In this document: positions 20,065 to 28,268 of the stretch, piece by piece
How the letters are laid out: every line of letters starts with the position of its first letter
Position numbering within the stretch: the first letter of the stretch is position 1
Assembly (NCBI GenBank): GCA_039924845.1
Contig: JBDTAC010000089.1
Location: 42,844 to 106,843, forward strand
DNA from: Bacteroidia bacterium
Lineage (GTDB): Bacteria > Bacteroidota > Bacteroidia > DATLTG01
Direction: 5' to 3'
DNA length: 64,000 bases
Notes under the pieces: generated by a model
Told to the model about the DNA's origin: nothing
The model's input: the letters and a program-made list of their open reading frames with translations, nothing else
Databases searched by the model: none
Translations under genes and position numbers: made by a program

Positions 20065-20574
20065 ATGGCTGATAAAAACAATTTTTTCGATCCCGAAAAT
20101 TACAATACCATTCATGTTTCAGTAGGCGCTGATGATACCCACGCTCCTAATAAAAAGAGTAATGACATTGCTGCCAAGCTCTTGCACTTATTGAGTGATC
20201 CGGAGCAGAAAGAATTTCGGCACGAAACACTTTTACTCTTGAAGAAAAATCCAAATGCTTTGGATATCCTAATGGAAGCCATCAAAAATAAGGAGATAAA
20301 AAAGAATAAGCAGTATCTGATTTCTGCCGTTTGGGAAGCCGGAATTGATGGTAGCAAATACCTTTCTGATTTTGTAAACATTGCAATTGAACATCCTTTT
20401 TTGGAAGCCATGGAAGCTCTTACCGTTATTGAGGATATGTGTGGAAAGATGGATCAAAAGGAAATAGCAGAGAACATTAAAAAAATGGAAGTTGCCATTT
20501 CTAAAACAAGCGAAAAAGAAAGGTTTTTTTTACTCCAAACAACCTGCGATAAATTAAAGGATTTCAGTGCCTGA
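20065..20574 (+). CDS. Conserved-looking cytoplasmic protein of unknown function
   Basis: 169 residues without signal peptide or membrane helix. The first 40 residues are polar and Asn/Asp-rich (NNFFDPENYNTIHVSVGADD). The remainder is helical with repeated Leu patterns (IAAKLLHLLSDPEQKEFRHETLLLLKKNPNALDILMEAI, then LISAVWEAGIDGSKYLSDFVNIAIEHPFLEAMEALTVIED), resembling a short HEAT/ARM-like solenoid; that is inference. I do not recognise a family. Its TGA stop is the first three bases of an AT repeat copy (20572-20590). Confidence 0.7.
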   Translation: MADKNNFFDPENYNTIHVSVGADDTHAPNKKSNDIAAKLLHLLSDPEQKEFRHETLLLLKKNPNALDILMEAIKNKEIKKNKQYLISAVWEAGIDGSKYLSDFVNIAIEHPFLEAMEALTVIEDMCGKMDQKEIAENIKKMEVAISKTSEKERFFLLQTTCDKLKDFSA

Positions 20575-20590
20575 AAAAATAATTTTTTCA
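20572..20590. repeat. AT palindrome TGAAAAAATAATTTTTTCA
   Basis: A near-perfect palindrome of 8 + 3 + 8 bases. Its first three bases are the stop codon of the gene at 20065. Confidence 0.7.
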
Positions 20591-20676
20591 TTAATCTTCC
20601 TACAATTGGTTTTCAGGTATAAGTCGAGGAGAATTCGTTTCTCAAAAGAAAATTCTTCCTGTTTACAAAAAAAACT

Positions 20677-20684
20677 TATTTTTG
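20677..20684 (+). promoter_or_regulatory. -7 box TATTTTTG
   Basis: Exact TAnnTTTG 19 bases before the TPR gene at 20704. No clear -33 element. Confidence 0.4.
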
Positions 20685-20703
20685 CGGGTCTAAAATAAAA
20701 ACA

Positions 20704-21366
20704 ATGAGTAACGAAAACGAAAAAACGGGAATAGATATCGAAGAAGCTTATGGTAGAATGGAGCTTTTCTTTGAAGAGTATAAAAACAATATTTTATTGA
20801 TTGCCGGTGCGATAGTTATTGTAGTAGGAGGCTTTTTGGCTTGGAAATACTATTACATTCCCGGACAAGAAGCGAAAGCGCAAAAAGATATGTTTGTAGC
20901 AGAAAGTTATTTCGATAAAGACTCTACTAAACAAGCCATCGAATTATTCGGAGCTGTGGTAGATCAATACAGTTCAACGCCTTCCGGAAATTTATCAGAG
21001 TATTATTTAGGACTTTCATATTACAAACAAGGTGATTATGAAAATGCCATTAAGCATTTGAAAAATTTTAGTTCGAATGATGAAATGTTAGCACCTATTT
21101 CCGTTGGTGTTATTGGTGATGCAGAAATGCAACTCGGAAAAACAGACGAAGCGATACCGTATTATTTGAAAGCAGCAGAGAAAAATAAAAACGATTTTTC
21201 ATCGCCTATTTACTTGCAAAAAGCAGCAATGGCTTACGAATCTCAAGGAAAATACGAGGATGCGTTAAAATTGTATCAACAGATAAAATCGGATTACGGA
21301 AAAACGTCGCAAGGCAGAGATGCTGATAAATACATCGCGCGCGTGCAAACGTTACTCAATAAATAA
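20704..21366 (+). CDS. Membrane-anchored tetratricopeptide repeat protein
   Basis: 220 residues: a charged N-terminus, one membrane helix (about 32-54, ILLIAGAIVIVVGGFLAW), and four or five TPR-like helix pairs (YFDKDSTKQAIELFGAVVDQY, YYLGLSYYKQGDYENAIKHL, AEMQLGKTDEAIPYYLKAA, AAMAYESQGKYEDALKLYQQI). The architecture resembles YfgM-type ancillary membrane TPR proteins. It lies 24 bases upstream of ribH on the same strand and probably shares its transcript. The specific partner is unknown. Confidence 0.85.
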   Translation: MSNENEKTGIDIEEAYGRMELFFEEYKNNILLIAGAIVIVVGGFLAWKYYYIPGQEAKAQKDMFVAESYFDKDSTKQAIELFGAVVDQYSSTPSGNLSEYYLGLSYYKQGDYENAIKHLKNFSSNDEMLAPISVGVIGDAEMQLGKTDEAIPYYLKAAEKNKNDFSSPIYLQKAAMAYESQGKYEDALKLYQQIKSDYGKTSQGRDADKYIARVQTLLNK

Positions 21367-21367
21367 T

Positions 21368-21395
21368 GCCTTCGAAAAAATAATTTTTCAATGGC
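21368..21395. repeat. AT palindrome spanning the ribH start codon
   Basis: GCC (21368-21370) and GGC (21393-21395) flank an exact core, so the ribH ATG (21391) sits in the right arm of a possible hairpin in the TPR-ribH spacer. Confidence 0.6.
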
Positions 21396-21891
21396 ATCAT
21401 CGCTTAAAAACTTATCCGACCAAGGCTCTATTTCTCTTCCTTTAGCAGGAAAAATTTGTATTGGAATTGTGGTGTCTGAATGGCATGCAAGCATTACGGA
21501 TAAGCTATTGGATGGCGCGGTAAAAACGCTTCTGAAAAATAAAATTTCTCAAAAAAACATTTTCATAACGCATGTTCCAGGAGCTTTTGAGTTAGCACTT
21601 GGCGCACAATTTCTTGCTGAATACCATAAAAAAGCAGATGCCTTTATTTGTTTAGGATGTGTAATACAAGGCGATACCAAGCATTTTGATTTTATTTGTG
21701 ATGCTTCCGCGAAAGCAATTTCCGACTTGAATTTAAAATACAATAAACCGTTTGTTTTTGGGGTACTCACCACCAATAATTTGCAACAAGCCGTAGATAG
21801 GAGCGGAGGGAAGCACGGCAACAAAGGCGATGAAGCTGCCATGGCAGCTTTAAAAATGATTGCGCTTAAAAAAGGACTGTTAAAAAAATAA
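21391..21891 (+). CDS. ribH: 6,7-dimethyl-8-ribityllumazine synthase
   Basis: 166 residues. RibH condenses 5-amino-6-ribitylaminouracil with 3,4-dihydroxy-2-butanone 4-phosphate, the penultimate riboflavin step, and forms pentamers or 60-mer shells. Motifs: VSEWHASITDKLLDGA (about 31), VPGAFELALGAQFLA (about 61), CVIQGDTKHFDFICD (about 90) with the catalytic His, and PFVFGVLTTNNLQQAVDRSGG (about 117). The butanone donor enzyme RibBA is encoded at 28.3 kb. The stop TAA (21889-21891) is the centre of an AT repeat copy. The start is within a repeat arm. Confidence 0.96.
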   Translation: MASSLKNLSDQGSISLPLAGKICIGIVVSEWHASITDKLLDGAVKTLLKNKISQKNIFITHVPGAFELALGAQFLAEYHKKADAFICLGCVIQGDTKHFDFICDASAKAISDLNLKYNKPFVFGVLTTNNLQQAVDRSGGKHGNKGDEAAMAALKMIALKKGLLKK

Positions 21892-21920
21892 TTTTTCGAG
21901 ACCGAAAATAAAGTTCTCTT

Positions 21921-22325
21921 TTACAGAAAAGGCTGTAGTTTTTCCAATACCCAATTGGGTGCTGCACAAGGTTTGTTGGTGCTTCTTTCCATAAAAACCA
22001 AGGTCGTCTCGCCTTTGTTGAGTAATTCTTTTTTCTCATTGTACATTTCGTATTCAAATACAATGCGTGCTTGTGGCATTTTTTTTACCATTGTGCGAAT
22101 GGTCAATAAATCATCAAAAAAAGCAGGCTTAAAATACTTGATGCTGAAGCTGAAAACTGGAAGCATAATTCCTTTTTGTTCCATTTCTTTGTAGTTCAAA
22201 CCCAAGCTGCGCAAAGCTTCTACACGCCCAACTTCGTAGAAATACGCGTAATTTCCGTAATATACATACGTCATACAATCCGTATCGGCGTAGCGTACTC
22301 TTACTTGAGTTTCCGAACTATACAT
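21921..22325 (-). CDS. Acyl-CoA thioesterase, YbgC/FadM type
   Basis: 134-residue hotdog-fold thioesterase. It shows the 4HBT motif RVRYADTDCMTYVYYGNYAYFYEVGRVE (about 8-35), where the Asp of ADTD is the expected catalytic residue, followed by FSFSIKYFKPAFFDDLLTI and the closing RSTNKPCAAPNWVLEKL. The family hydrolyses short or medium acyl-CoA or acyl-ACP thioesters; YbgC acts beside Tol-Pal in proteobacteria, but no tol genes are here. It is convergent with ribH and 30 bases downstream of the YbjQ gene on the same strand. Confidence 0.88.
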   Translation of the reverse strand: MYSSETQVRVRYADTDCMTYVYYGNYAYFYEVGRVEALRSLGLNYKEMEQKGIMLPVFSFSIKYFKPAFFDDLLTIRTMVKKMPQARIVFEYEMYNEKKELLNKGETTLVFMERSTNKPCAAPNWVLEKLQPFL

Positions 22326-22355
22326 GGTTGTTTAACACGAATTGAACGTTGAAAA

Positions 22356-22685
22356 TTATTTTTTTTCTACAGTAACTGCTGTTCCGTATGCAAGTACTTC
22401 CGTAATTCCTGGACCAATTTCATTGGCGTCGTAGCGCATACAAATAATGGCGTTGGCATTCATTTCGTCTGCGTGTTGCAACATTAATTCGAAGGCATCT
22501 TCTCGCGCTTTTTCGCATAAACTCGCATAAAGCGAAATATTACCACCTACCAAAGATTGGAAACTGGCACCAATATTAGCAAATACATTTCGAGAGCGAA
22601 CGGTAATACCGCGTACAATTCCCATTGTTTTTACGATTTTAAAACCTTCTAATTCAAGTGCTGTAGTAACATTTTTTTTGTCCAT
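22356..22685 (-). CDS. YbjQ/UPF0145 family protein
   Basis: 109-residue protein of the YbjQ (UPF0145) family, which forms small beta/alpha pentamers and is sometimes called heavy-metal-binding; its role is not established. Family segments: KIVKTMGIVRGITVRSRNVFANIGASFQSLVGG (about 17-49), LCEKAREDAFELMLQHA, and ANAIICMRYDANEIGPGITEVLAYGTAV. No signal peptide. Immediately upstream of the thioesterase gene and flanked on both sides by AT repeat copies (22345 and 22730). Confidence 0.88.
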   Translation of the reverse strand: MDKKNVTTALELEGFKIVKTMGIVRGITVRSRNVFANIGASFQSLVGGNISLYASLCEKAREDAFELMLQHADEMNANAIICMRYDANEIGPGITEVLAYGTAVTVEKK

Positions 22686-22725
22686 TTGTTTGTTTTTTTA
22701 AGATGAATAAAAAGTTCTAATTAAT

Positions 22726-22760
22726 GCCTTCGAAAAATTATTTTTTCAAAGCTCTTTTTT
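22726..22760. repeat. AT palindrome hairpin with downstream T-tract
   Basis: An exact core with imperfect GCCTT/AAAGC arms is followed by TCTTTTTT on the + strand. It sits between two - strand genes. Confidence 0.55.
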
Positions 22761-22797
22761 GGGAAGCAAATCGTAAAGTAAACATCTTTTCTGAACA

Positions 22798-23757
22798 TTA
22801 CCTATTACAATTAGATTTTAAAATCTCTGCATCTGCTTGTTGAACTCCTAATTCTTTTGCTTTATACAAATCTTCGCATCCTTTATCTTTTTGTCCTATA
22901 CGAACTTGAATTTCTCCTCTAAACAAATAAGCTGGACCAAAATTTGAATCGTTTTCAATTACTTTTAATAAATCTAACATTGCTTTATTGTAGTTTTGAA
23001 AAGAAGTTTCTAATAATCCTCGGTTAAAATAGGAAAATGTATCCTGCTTATTTAATTCGATCGCCTTTGAATAATCTATTATGGCACTTGCATAATTATG
23101 CATATAGCCTTTTACTATACCTCGATACCTAAAATAAACATAGGATTTTGGGCTTAAGCGAATTATTGCATCTAAATCTTCAATGGCACCTTGATAATCA
23201 TGCAGCTCTCTCCTCATAATAAACCGTTGTTTAAGAGTTCTAATATTTGTTGTATCTAAGTTAACGGCAATTGTTTCGTCTTTCAATGCACCTATCGAAT
23301 CGTGCATATAATTCCATTTATAAAATGATCTGTAATAATAGCCTAAAATTAATTTAGGATTTAATTTTAGAGCCATATTAAAATCAGACAAAACACCTGC
23401 TGTATCATTTAACAGTGTTCTTGTAATTGCACGCACACAATAAGCTCCTGTATAATTTGGATCGGCTTTGATGGCTGAATTGAGATATTCAATGGCTTTT
23501 GAATTCTGATTACGGCTAAGAGCAGTGACTGCCGTATCATAATATTCTTGAGAGAGATTAGTAGATTTACTTTGTACTAATTTTAATAAATCATTATATA
23601 AACCTTTACTTGTAAAACCATTTCCATTAGTTATTGTCTGAGTATTTGTCGAACTCGAATCTTGTTTTGTTATTTTGTTTTTATCTTTTGTGCTGCTTGG
23701 GCCACAGGAAATAATAAAAACAAACAAAAAGATTAATACAAAGTATAATTTTTTCAT
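22798..23757 (-). CDS. TPR lipoprotein
   Basis: 319-residue predicted lipoprotein. The signal peptide ends in FIISC (lipobox Cys at about residue 18), followed by a Ser/Thr/Lys-rich linker. From about residue 65 there are about seven TPR motifs, for example ALSRNQNSKAIEYLNSAIKADPNYTGAYCVRA and NYASAIIDYSKAIELNKQDTFSYFNRG. It probably scaffolds protein complexes on the periplasmic side of the envelope. It starts 6 bases after the end of the upstream TPR gene (23764-24819), so both form an operon, with the promoter likely at 24855-24862. Confidence 0.85.
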   Translation of the reverse strand: MKKLYFVLIFLFVFIISCGPSSTKDKNKITKQDSSSTNTQTITNGNGFTSKGLYNDLLKLVQSKSTNLSQEYYDTAVTALSRNQNSKAIEYLNSAIKADPNYTGAYCVRAITRTLLNDTAGVLSDFNMALKLNPKLILGYYYRSFYKWNYMHDSIGALKDETIAVNLDTTNIRTLKQRFIMRRELHDYQGAIEDLDAIIRLSPKSYVYFRYRGIVKGYMHNYASAIIDYSKAIELNKQDTFSYFNRGLLETSFQNYNKAMLDLLKVIENDSNFGPAYLFRGEIQVRIGQKDKGCEDLYKAKELGVQQADAEILKSNCNR

Positions 23758-23763
23758 TAAAAA

Positions 23764-24819
23764 TTATTTACAACCTGCTGCGTAATCCGTCGCATCATCG
23801 TCTCCGAGTGCTGCGGATTTTTTATAATCGGCGCAAGCCGCTGGTTTTTCATCCAATTGATCTTCGATAGAAGCGCGTTTAAAATAAGCTGTTCCGTCTT
23901 GCGGTTTTAAGCGAATTACTTGACTGTAATCGTACAAAGCAGAATTGACTTGATTCATAGCTTCGCAGCATTGTGCGCGCGCCAAATAAGCATCAGCAGA
24001 CATTGAATTGACTTGAATCGCTGCCGAAAAATCATTAAAAGCATCTTTGTATTTTTCTTTTTTGAAAAGAATTTTTCCGTGTATAAAAAGCACATTAAAA
24101 TTAGTCGAATCTATTTTTTTTGCTTGCGATAAATCAACTAATGCGCTGTCGTACTCATTCATTTCCATCAAGGTCTGACCTCTTTTTGCGAGGAAATTAG
24201 CGGAATCAGGACTCAAAGCAACTGCTAAATTAAAATCAGCTAAAGCTTCCGGAAATTGGTGCAATTGAAATTGAGAAAGTCCAGCTTTGTAATATTTTAC
24301 TCCAGAAGTCCAACAAAAATCATCGTTGTATAAATCATTTGCTTTTGTATTTCCGGCTTTCGCAGAAAGACGTAAATCGATACAAGCTCCGTCTTTGTCT
24401 TTGTTTGCTTTTTTAATCAAAGCGCGCTCGTAATAAGCATCTGCGTAAGCAGGATCAATATTTATTGCCATCGAAAAATCTTTCGCCGCATTGTCTTTTT
24501 GCTCCAATTTAGTATACGCTACACCTCTGTCGTAATACGGAATTGCCATATCGTGATTTACTTTTACCACTTGCGATGGATCCAATAAAGCTTTTTGATA
24601 ATCAGATAAAGCATTGTAGGCTTGTAACTTTTTCACGTAAGCGTTTGCGGTATTTTCGTTGGCAGAAATAATCGGAGTTAAATCACTAATAGCACCCGCA
24701 AAATCAGAAGCAGCAATTTTTGTTTCCGCTCCTTTCATCACATCCGCATTGCTTTGCGCGAAAATAGAACTTGTCATTAAACAAAAAATAACGCAGGAAG
24801 TAAGTAGAGGTTTATTCAT
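23764..24819 (-). CDS. Secreted TPR-repeat protein
   Basis: 351 residues with a signal peptide (about 1-22, ending IFAQS) and eight or nine TPR motifs filling the mature protein, such as NDYQKALLDPSQVVKVNHDMAIPYYDRG, AAKDFSMAINIDPAYADAYYERA and SALYDYSQVIRLKPQDGTAYFKRA. No enzymatic domain. Cys residues near the repeats (CIDLR, CCEA, CADYK) could form disulfides in the periplasm. First gene of a two-gene TPR operon. Start supported by the signal peptide and the -7 box 36 bases upstream. Confidence 0.85.
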   Translation of the reverse strand: MNKPLLTSCVIFCLMTSSIFAQSNADVMKGAETKIAASDFAGAISDLTPIISANENTANAYVKKLQAYNALSDYQKALLDPSQVVKVNHDMAIPYYDRGVAYTKLEQKDNAAKDFSMAINIDPAYADAYYERALIKKANKDKDGACIDLRLSAKAGNTKANDLYNDDFCWTSGVKYYKAGLSQFQLHQFPEALADFNLAVALSPDSANFLAKRGQTLMEMNEYDSALVDLSQAKKIDSTNFNVLFIHGKILFKKEKYKDAFNDFSAAIQVNSMSADAYLARAQCCEAMNQVNSALYDYSQVIRLKPQDGTAYFKRASIEDQLDEKPAACADYKKSAALGDDDATDYAAGCK

Positions 24820-24854
24820 TTTATTTTTTTTATTTTCGTTTTTAGATAGAAAAA

Positions 24855-24862
24855 CAAATTTA
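24855..24862 (-). promoter_or_regulatory. -7 box TAAATTTG of the TPR operon
   Basis: Exact TAnnTTTG on the - strand, 36 bases before the TPR gene start. Confidence 0.4.
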
Positions 24863-24892
24863 TGATTTTTTTTAAACTTTCTTAAAAAAACA

Positions 24893-24918
24893 GCTTTGAA
24901 AAATTATTTTTTCGAAAC
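24893..24918. repeat. AT palindrome in a divergent spacer
   Basis: An exact core flanked by GCTTTG and CGAAACC, between the divergent TPR operon and the gene at 24986, upstream of both -7 boxes. Confidence 0.6.
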
Positions 24919-24931
24919 CTTAAAAATAAAT

Positions 24932-24961
24932 TTGTTTTATTAATCTAACTTTATACTTTTG
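24932..24961 (+). promoter_or_regulatory. Promoter (TTG - 19 nt - TACTTTTG)
   Basis: TTG at 24932-24934 and TACTTTTG at 24954-24961 have the ideal spacing for the Bacteroidota primary sigma factor, 24 bases before the ATG at 24986. Confidence 0.65.
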
Positions 24962-24985
24962 TAACGAAAACTAAAATTCAAAGCC

Positions 24986-25402
24986 ATGAAAACGAAAAAA
25001 ATAGTTTTACTAATTCCTTTCTTTGTTTTATTGATGTTGGCAAACGGTTTTGCGAAAACATCCGATACTACTTGCAGCGTTAATTGCAATGGTATTTACG
25101 CCTTTAAAATTGATGCGAATAATTCTGCTATTTTACGTTTTTACGACGATGGAACTGTGCTCGCCTCTTCGTCGGTAAACAATTATACCAATGTGCTTAC
25201 TTGGTTTACAAAAGACAATCAGAAAATGGTATTAAGCGGAAAATACAAAATAAAAAAATGCGCTTTTAAATTTAAAGTAAAAGGTGAAACCGGCTCGCAA
25301 AAATACGAAGGCACTCTTCAAGACAACCAATTGACGCTGACCGTAGAGGATTTAAAAACAAAAACATTTGCTACACGCGTTTATTCTTTTATTGCTTCCT
25401 AA
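24986..25402 (+). CDS. Small secreted protein of unknown function
   Basis: 138 residues: signal peptide (about 1-23, ending GFAK), then a compact beta-rich domain with CSVNCNGIYAFKID and LRFYDDGTVLASSSV, and a C-terminal GTLQDNQLTLTVEDL that is lipocalin-like in pattern. Cys residues at about 32, 36 and 93 could form a disulfide. I do not recognise a named family. It has a good promoter and is 27 bases upstream of the metal transporter gene on the same strand, so the two may be co-expressed. Confidence 0.7.
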   Translation: MKTKKIVLLIPFFVLLMLANGFAKTSDTTCSVNCNGIYAFKIDANNSAILRFYDDGTVLASSSVNNYTNVLTWFTKDNQKMVLSGKYKIKKCAFKFKVKGETGSQKYEGTLQDNQLTLTVEDLKTKTFATRVYSFIAS

Positions 25403-25429
25403 AAATATTTTTTTGAAGCCCAATAAACT

Positions 25430-27304
25430 ATGCATTTAAAAAACGAAAAATCTCTTTCTGAAGTAAACGGTAGCGTTGATACAACTCTTCAAAGCGGTTT
25501 TTGGAAAAAACTTTTCGCTTTTGCTGGTCCCGCTTACCTCATCAGTGTTGGTTATATGGATCCGGGAAATTGGGCAACCGATATTGCCGGCGGTAGTAAA
25601 TACGGCTATTTGTTACTTTGGGTATTATTATTATCCAATTTAATTGCACTGTTATTACAAAATTTAAGTGCACGTTTAGGTTTAGTGAGCGGTTTAGATT
25701 TAGCGCAAGCATCCCGACAAAATTATCCTCCCGTAGTCAATTTTTTCTTATGGATTTTAGCTGAAATTGCCATTGCCGCTTGCGATTTAGCCGAAGTTAT
25801 CGGTATGGCAATCGGCTTAAATTTATTATTCGGTTTGCCCATGATGATCGGCGTTGTCATCACCATTTTTGACACTTTTATTTTGTTAGTGCTACAACGT
25901 TACGGAATGCGGAAAATGGAAGCGTTTATCATTGCACTTATCGCGATTATTGGTATCGCATTTATTGTAGAAATGTTTTTTGTACATCCGGATGGAAAAC
26001 AAATTTTACTCAATTTTATTCCTTCTGCTCTCAACAAAGATTCGCTTTACATTGCGGTCGGAATAATAGGTGCCACCGTTATGCCGCACAATCTTTATTT
26101 ACATTCTTCACTTGTCCAAACACGAAAAATAGATCGCAGCGAAAAGGGAATAAAAGCGGCTATTAAATTTAATATTATTGATACCAGCATCGCACTCAAT
26201 TTAGCTTTTTTTGTAAACGCAGCCATTCTAATTATGGCGGCTGCCGCATTCTACGGAAGAGGTTTGTACAACGTTAGTGAAATCCAAGATGCGTACAAAT
26301 TACTCACTCCGCTTCTGGGTTCTAAAATTGCTCCGCTACTTTTTGCCATTGCCTTAATTGCAGCCGGACAAAGCTCCACACTTACCGGAACTTTATCTGG
26401 ACAAATTGTAATGGAAGGTTATTTGAATTTGCGTATTCAACCTTGGTTACGCCGAATTATCACGCGCTCATTAGCCATTTTACCTGCTTTTTTCACCTTG
26501 TGGCTTTTTGGTGATAATAAAATTTCTGCGTTGTTGGTTTTAAGTCAAGTAGTATTGAGTTTGCAATTGGGCTTCGCGATTATTCCACTTATTCATTTTG
26601 TAAGCGACAAAAAAATAATGGGAAAATTCACGATAAAAACGTATTTAAAAATTATGGGCTGGGCTTGTGCTATATTTATTCTGGTATTAAATATTCAACT
26701 TGTTTACGATTCAATATTGGATTGGATGTCGAACCCACAAGTTAAGCCATTTATCGAATTTATTGTTATTCCGATAACAGTTATTTCCGCTTTAGTATTG
26801 GCTTATGTAACCGTTAAACCTTTCTTTAAAAAATCAAATACAGATAAAAGGATGGTCTTTTTACCTGCTGAAATAACATTTTCAGAAAGTGCTGCTTACA
26901 AAACAATTGCTATTACGGTTGATTTTTCAGCCAGCGATAGCATTGCCATTAACAATGCCATTTCGCAAGGCGGAAACAAAGCGCATTATATACTCATTCA
27001 TATTGTTGAAACGGCAGGTGCTTTAATGATGTACGATGAAATTGCCGACAAAGAAACTTTTTCCGACAAGTTATTTTTGAAAAAATATGCGGATGAGTTG
27101 GAAAACAAAGGCTTTCATGTAACTCCTGTTTTGGGTTATGGAAATCCGAAAATCAGTATTCCTGAAATCGTTAATAAACAACAAGCCGATTTATTGGTAA
27201 TGGGCGCACACGGACACCGCGCTTTGAAAGATATTATTTTTGGAACTACCGTTGAAAGCGTACGACACAAAATAAAAATTCCGGTGATGATTGTACGCGT
27301 TTAA
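25430..27304 (+). CDS. mntH: Nramp divalent metal transporter fused to a Usp domain
   Basis: 624 residues. Residues about 1-460 are an Nramp/MntH proton-coupled Mn2+/Fe2+ importer with eleven or so membrane helices. The metal-site motifs DPGNWATDI (about 43) in TM1 and MPHNLYLHS (about 217) in TM6 are intact. Residues about 488-624 form a universal stress protein (UspA) domain (YKTIAITVDFSASD...), ending with the nucleotide-binding pattern GAHGHRALKDIIFGTTVE. The fusion places a nucleotide-binding module on the cytoplasmic tail, which suggests gating or sensing; that is inference. E. coli MntH lacks the tail. Its stop TAA overlaps an AT repeat copy. Confidence 0.93.
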   Translation: MHLKNEKSLSEVNGSVDTTLQSGFWKKLFAFAGPAYLISVGYMDPGNWATDIAGGSKYGYLLLWVLLLSNLIALLLQNLSARLGLVSGLDLAQASRQNYPPVVNFFLWILAEIAIAACDLAEVIGMAIGLNLLFGLPMMIGVVITIFDTFILLVLQRYGMRKMEAFIIALIAIIGIAFIVEMFFVHPDGKQILLNFIPSALNKDSLYIAVGIIGATVMPHNLYLHSSLVQTRKIDRSEKGIKAAIKFNIIDTSIALNLAFFVNAAILIMAAAAFYGRGLYNVSEIQDAYKLLTPLLGSKIAPLLFAIALIAAGQSSTLTGTLSGQIVMEGYLNLRIQPWLRRIITRSLAILPAFFTLWLFGDNKISALLVLSQVVLSLQLGFAIIPLIHFVSDKKIMGKFTIKTYLKIMGWACAIFILVLNIQLVYDSILDWMSNPQVKPFIEFIVIPITVISALVLAYVTVKPFFKKSNTDKRMVFLPAEITFSESAAYKTIAITVDFSASDSIAINNAISQGGNKAHYILIHIVETAGALMMYDEIADKETFSDKLFLKKYADELENKGFHVTPVLGYGNPKISIPEIVNKQQADLLVMGAHGHRALKDIIFGTTVESVRHKIKIPVMIVRV

Positions 27305-27322
27305 AAAATTATTTTTTCGAAC
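27303..27322. repeat. AT palindrome at the mntH stop
   Basis: Exact core followed by CGAAC, between the convergent mntH and the TIR-like gene; the first bases overlap the mntH stop codon. Confidence 0.6.
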
Positions 27323-27374
27323 GTCTTTTCTTTATTATTTCGAAAAACTAACCTTTAATTTAGAACCAATCTTG

Positions 27375-28151
27375 TTAGAACGGCAAATCATCCTCTACTT
27401 TTTTTGTCGAAACTGCTTGTCGAAATTGAAGTTGGTCTTGATTGGATAAAATCCAAGCCTCTCCTTTTTCTGTCAATCTACAAACTATATACTCTTCGCT
27501 ATTATTCCACTTGTCAAACTCTTTTGTCGTAGTAACCATTCTGTTTTTTGAAAGTGTCCTTATACCAACACTTGTTGCAATGTCTGTGTAACCAGATTTA
27601 TTCATTTCGCTCTTTAAACCATAAACTGAAAAACTATCTTCAGAAGAAACTTGATTTTCCATAATTAAAATCAGAATAGCTATTTCGTGTCCCTTTAGCC
27701 CTTCTGTTTCAACAACTGGTGTTGTGTGAAGTTGTTTTACAGTTTTTGATTTTTGTTGAAGAGCCTTTATTTTTCTTGTAATAGTATCTTCTAAAGAAAT
27801 AAAATCACTTGTTGAACTTGTCTTATAACTAATAATATGTCTGTGTTGAATATCAAAAGGAAATTTGCCAAGCCTTTCTTCAGAAGAAACCATTACTACA
27901 TCTTTGTCACATGCAAAAGCAAAACCTAATTCATACCAGACGTTTGGATTGTCTGTCGTGATTTCAGCAAAACAGATTGCGCTTTCAGATATTTCTTTTT
28001 CAATATCGTCAATTGGGATTCTTACACTTAAATCTTGGTCAATTCGATAAGGCTCAAACCCCGATTTTACAATTGCAGGTTTAAATATGTCGATAAATCG
28101 TTTGTCAAATTTGTCGTTGTCGAAGGGTTGAATTACAAAGCATTTTTCCAT
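27375..28151 (-). CDS. TIR/deoxyribosyltransferase-like protein with C-terminal winged helix
   Basis: 258 residues. The N-terminal ~120 residues (KCFVIQPFDNDKF, then EKEISESAICFAEIT, NPNVWYELGFAFA, DVVMVSSEE) match the fold shared by TIR-like and nucleoside 2-deoxyribosyltransferase-like domains; the Glu of WYELG is the expected catalytic acid. The C-terminal region (about 150-235: GHEIAILILIMENQ, GLKSEMNKSGYTD, SVGIRTLSKNRMV, YIVCRLTEKGEAWI) reads as a winged helix-turn-helix. The pairing suggests an orphan sensor-effector, possibly in defence or nucleotide metabolism; no partner genes are adjacent. No AT repeat lies inside. Confidence 0.65.
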   Translation of the reverse strand: MEKCFVIQPFDNDKFDKRFIDIFKPAIVKSGFEPYRIDQDLSVRIPIDDIEKEISESAICFAEITTDNPNVWYELGFAFACDKDVVMVSSEERLGKFPFDIQHRHIISYKTSSTSDFISLEDTITRKIKALQQKSKTVKQLHTTPVVETEGLKGHEIAILILIMENQVSSEDSFSVYGLKSEMNKSGYTDIATSVGIRTLSKNRMVTTTKEFDKWNNSEEYIVCRLTEKGEAWILSNQDQLQFRQAVSTKKVEDDLPF

Positions 28152-28240
28152 TGTCGTGTTTTATATCATATAAAAGTTACCAAACACCCGGACTTACGCA
28201 ATTGGACGTAATCTCCAAACAATGTTCGTAAAGATTACAA

Positions 28241-28260
28241 CTGAAAAATTATTTTTCTGA
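28241..28260. repeat. AT palindrome CTGAAAAATTATTTTTCTGA
   Basis: Exact core in the spacer between ribBA (end) and the TIR-like gene (start), both on the - strand. Confidence 0.6.
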
Positions 28261-28268
28261 ACGCAATT

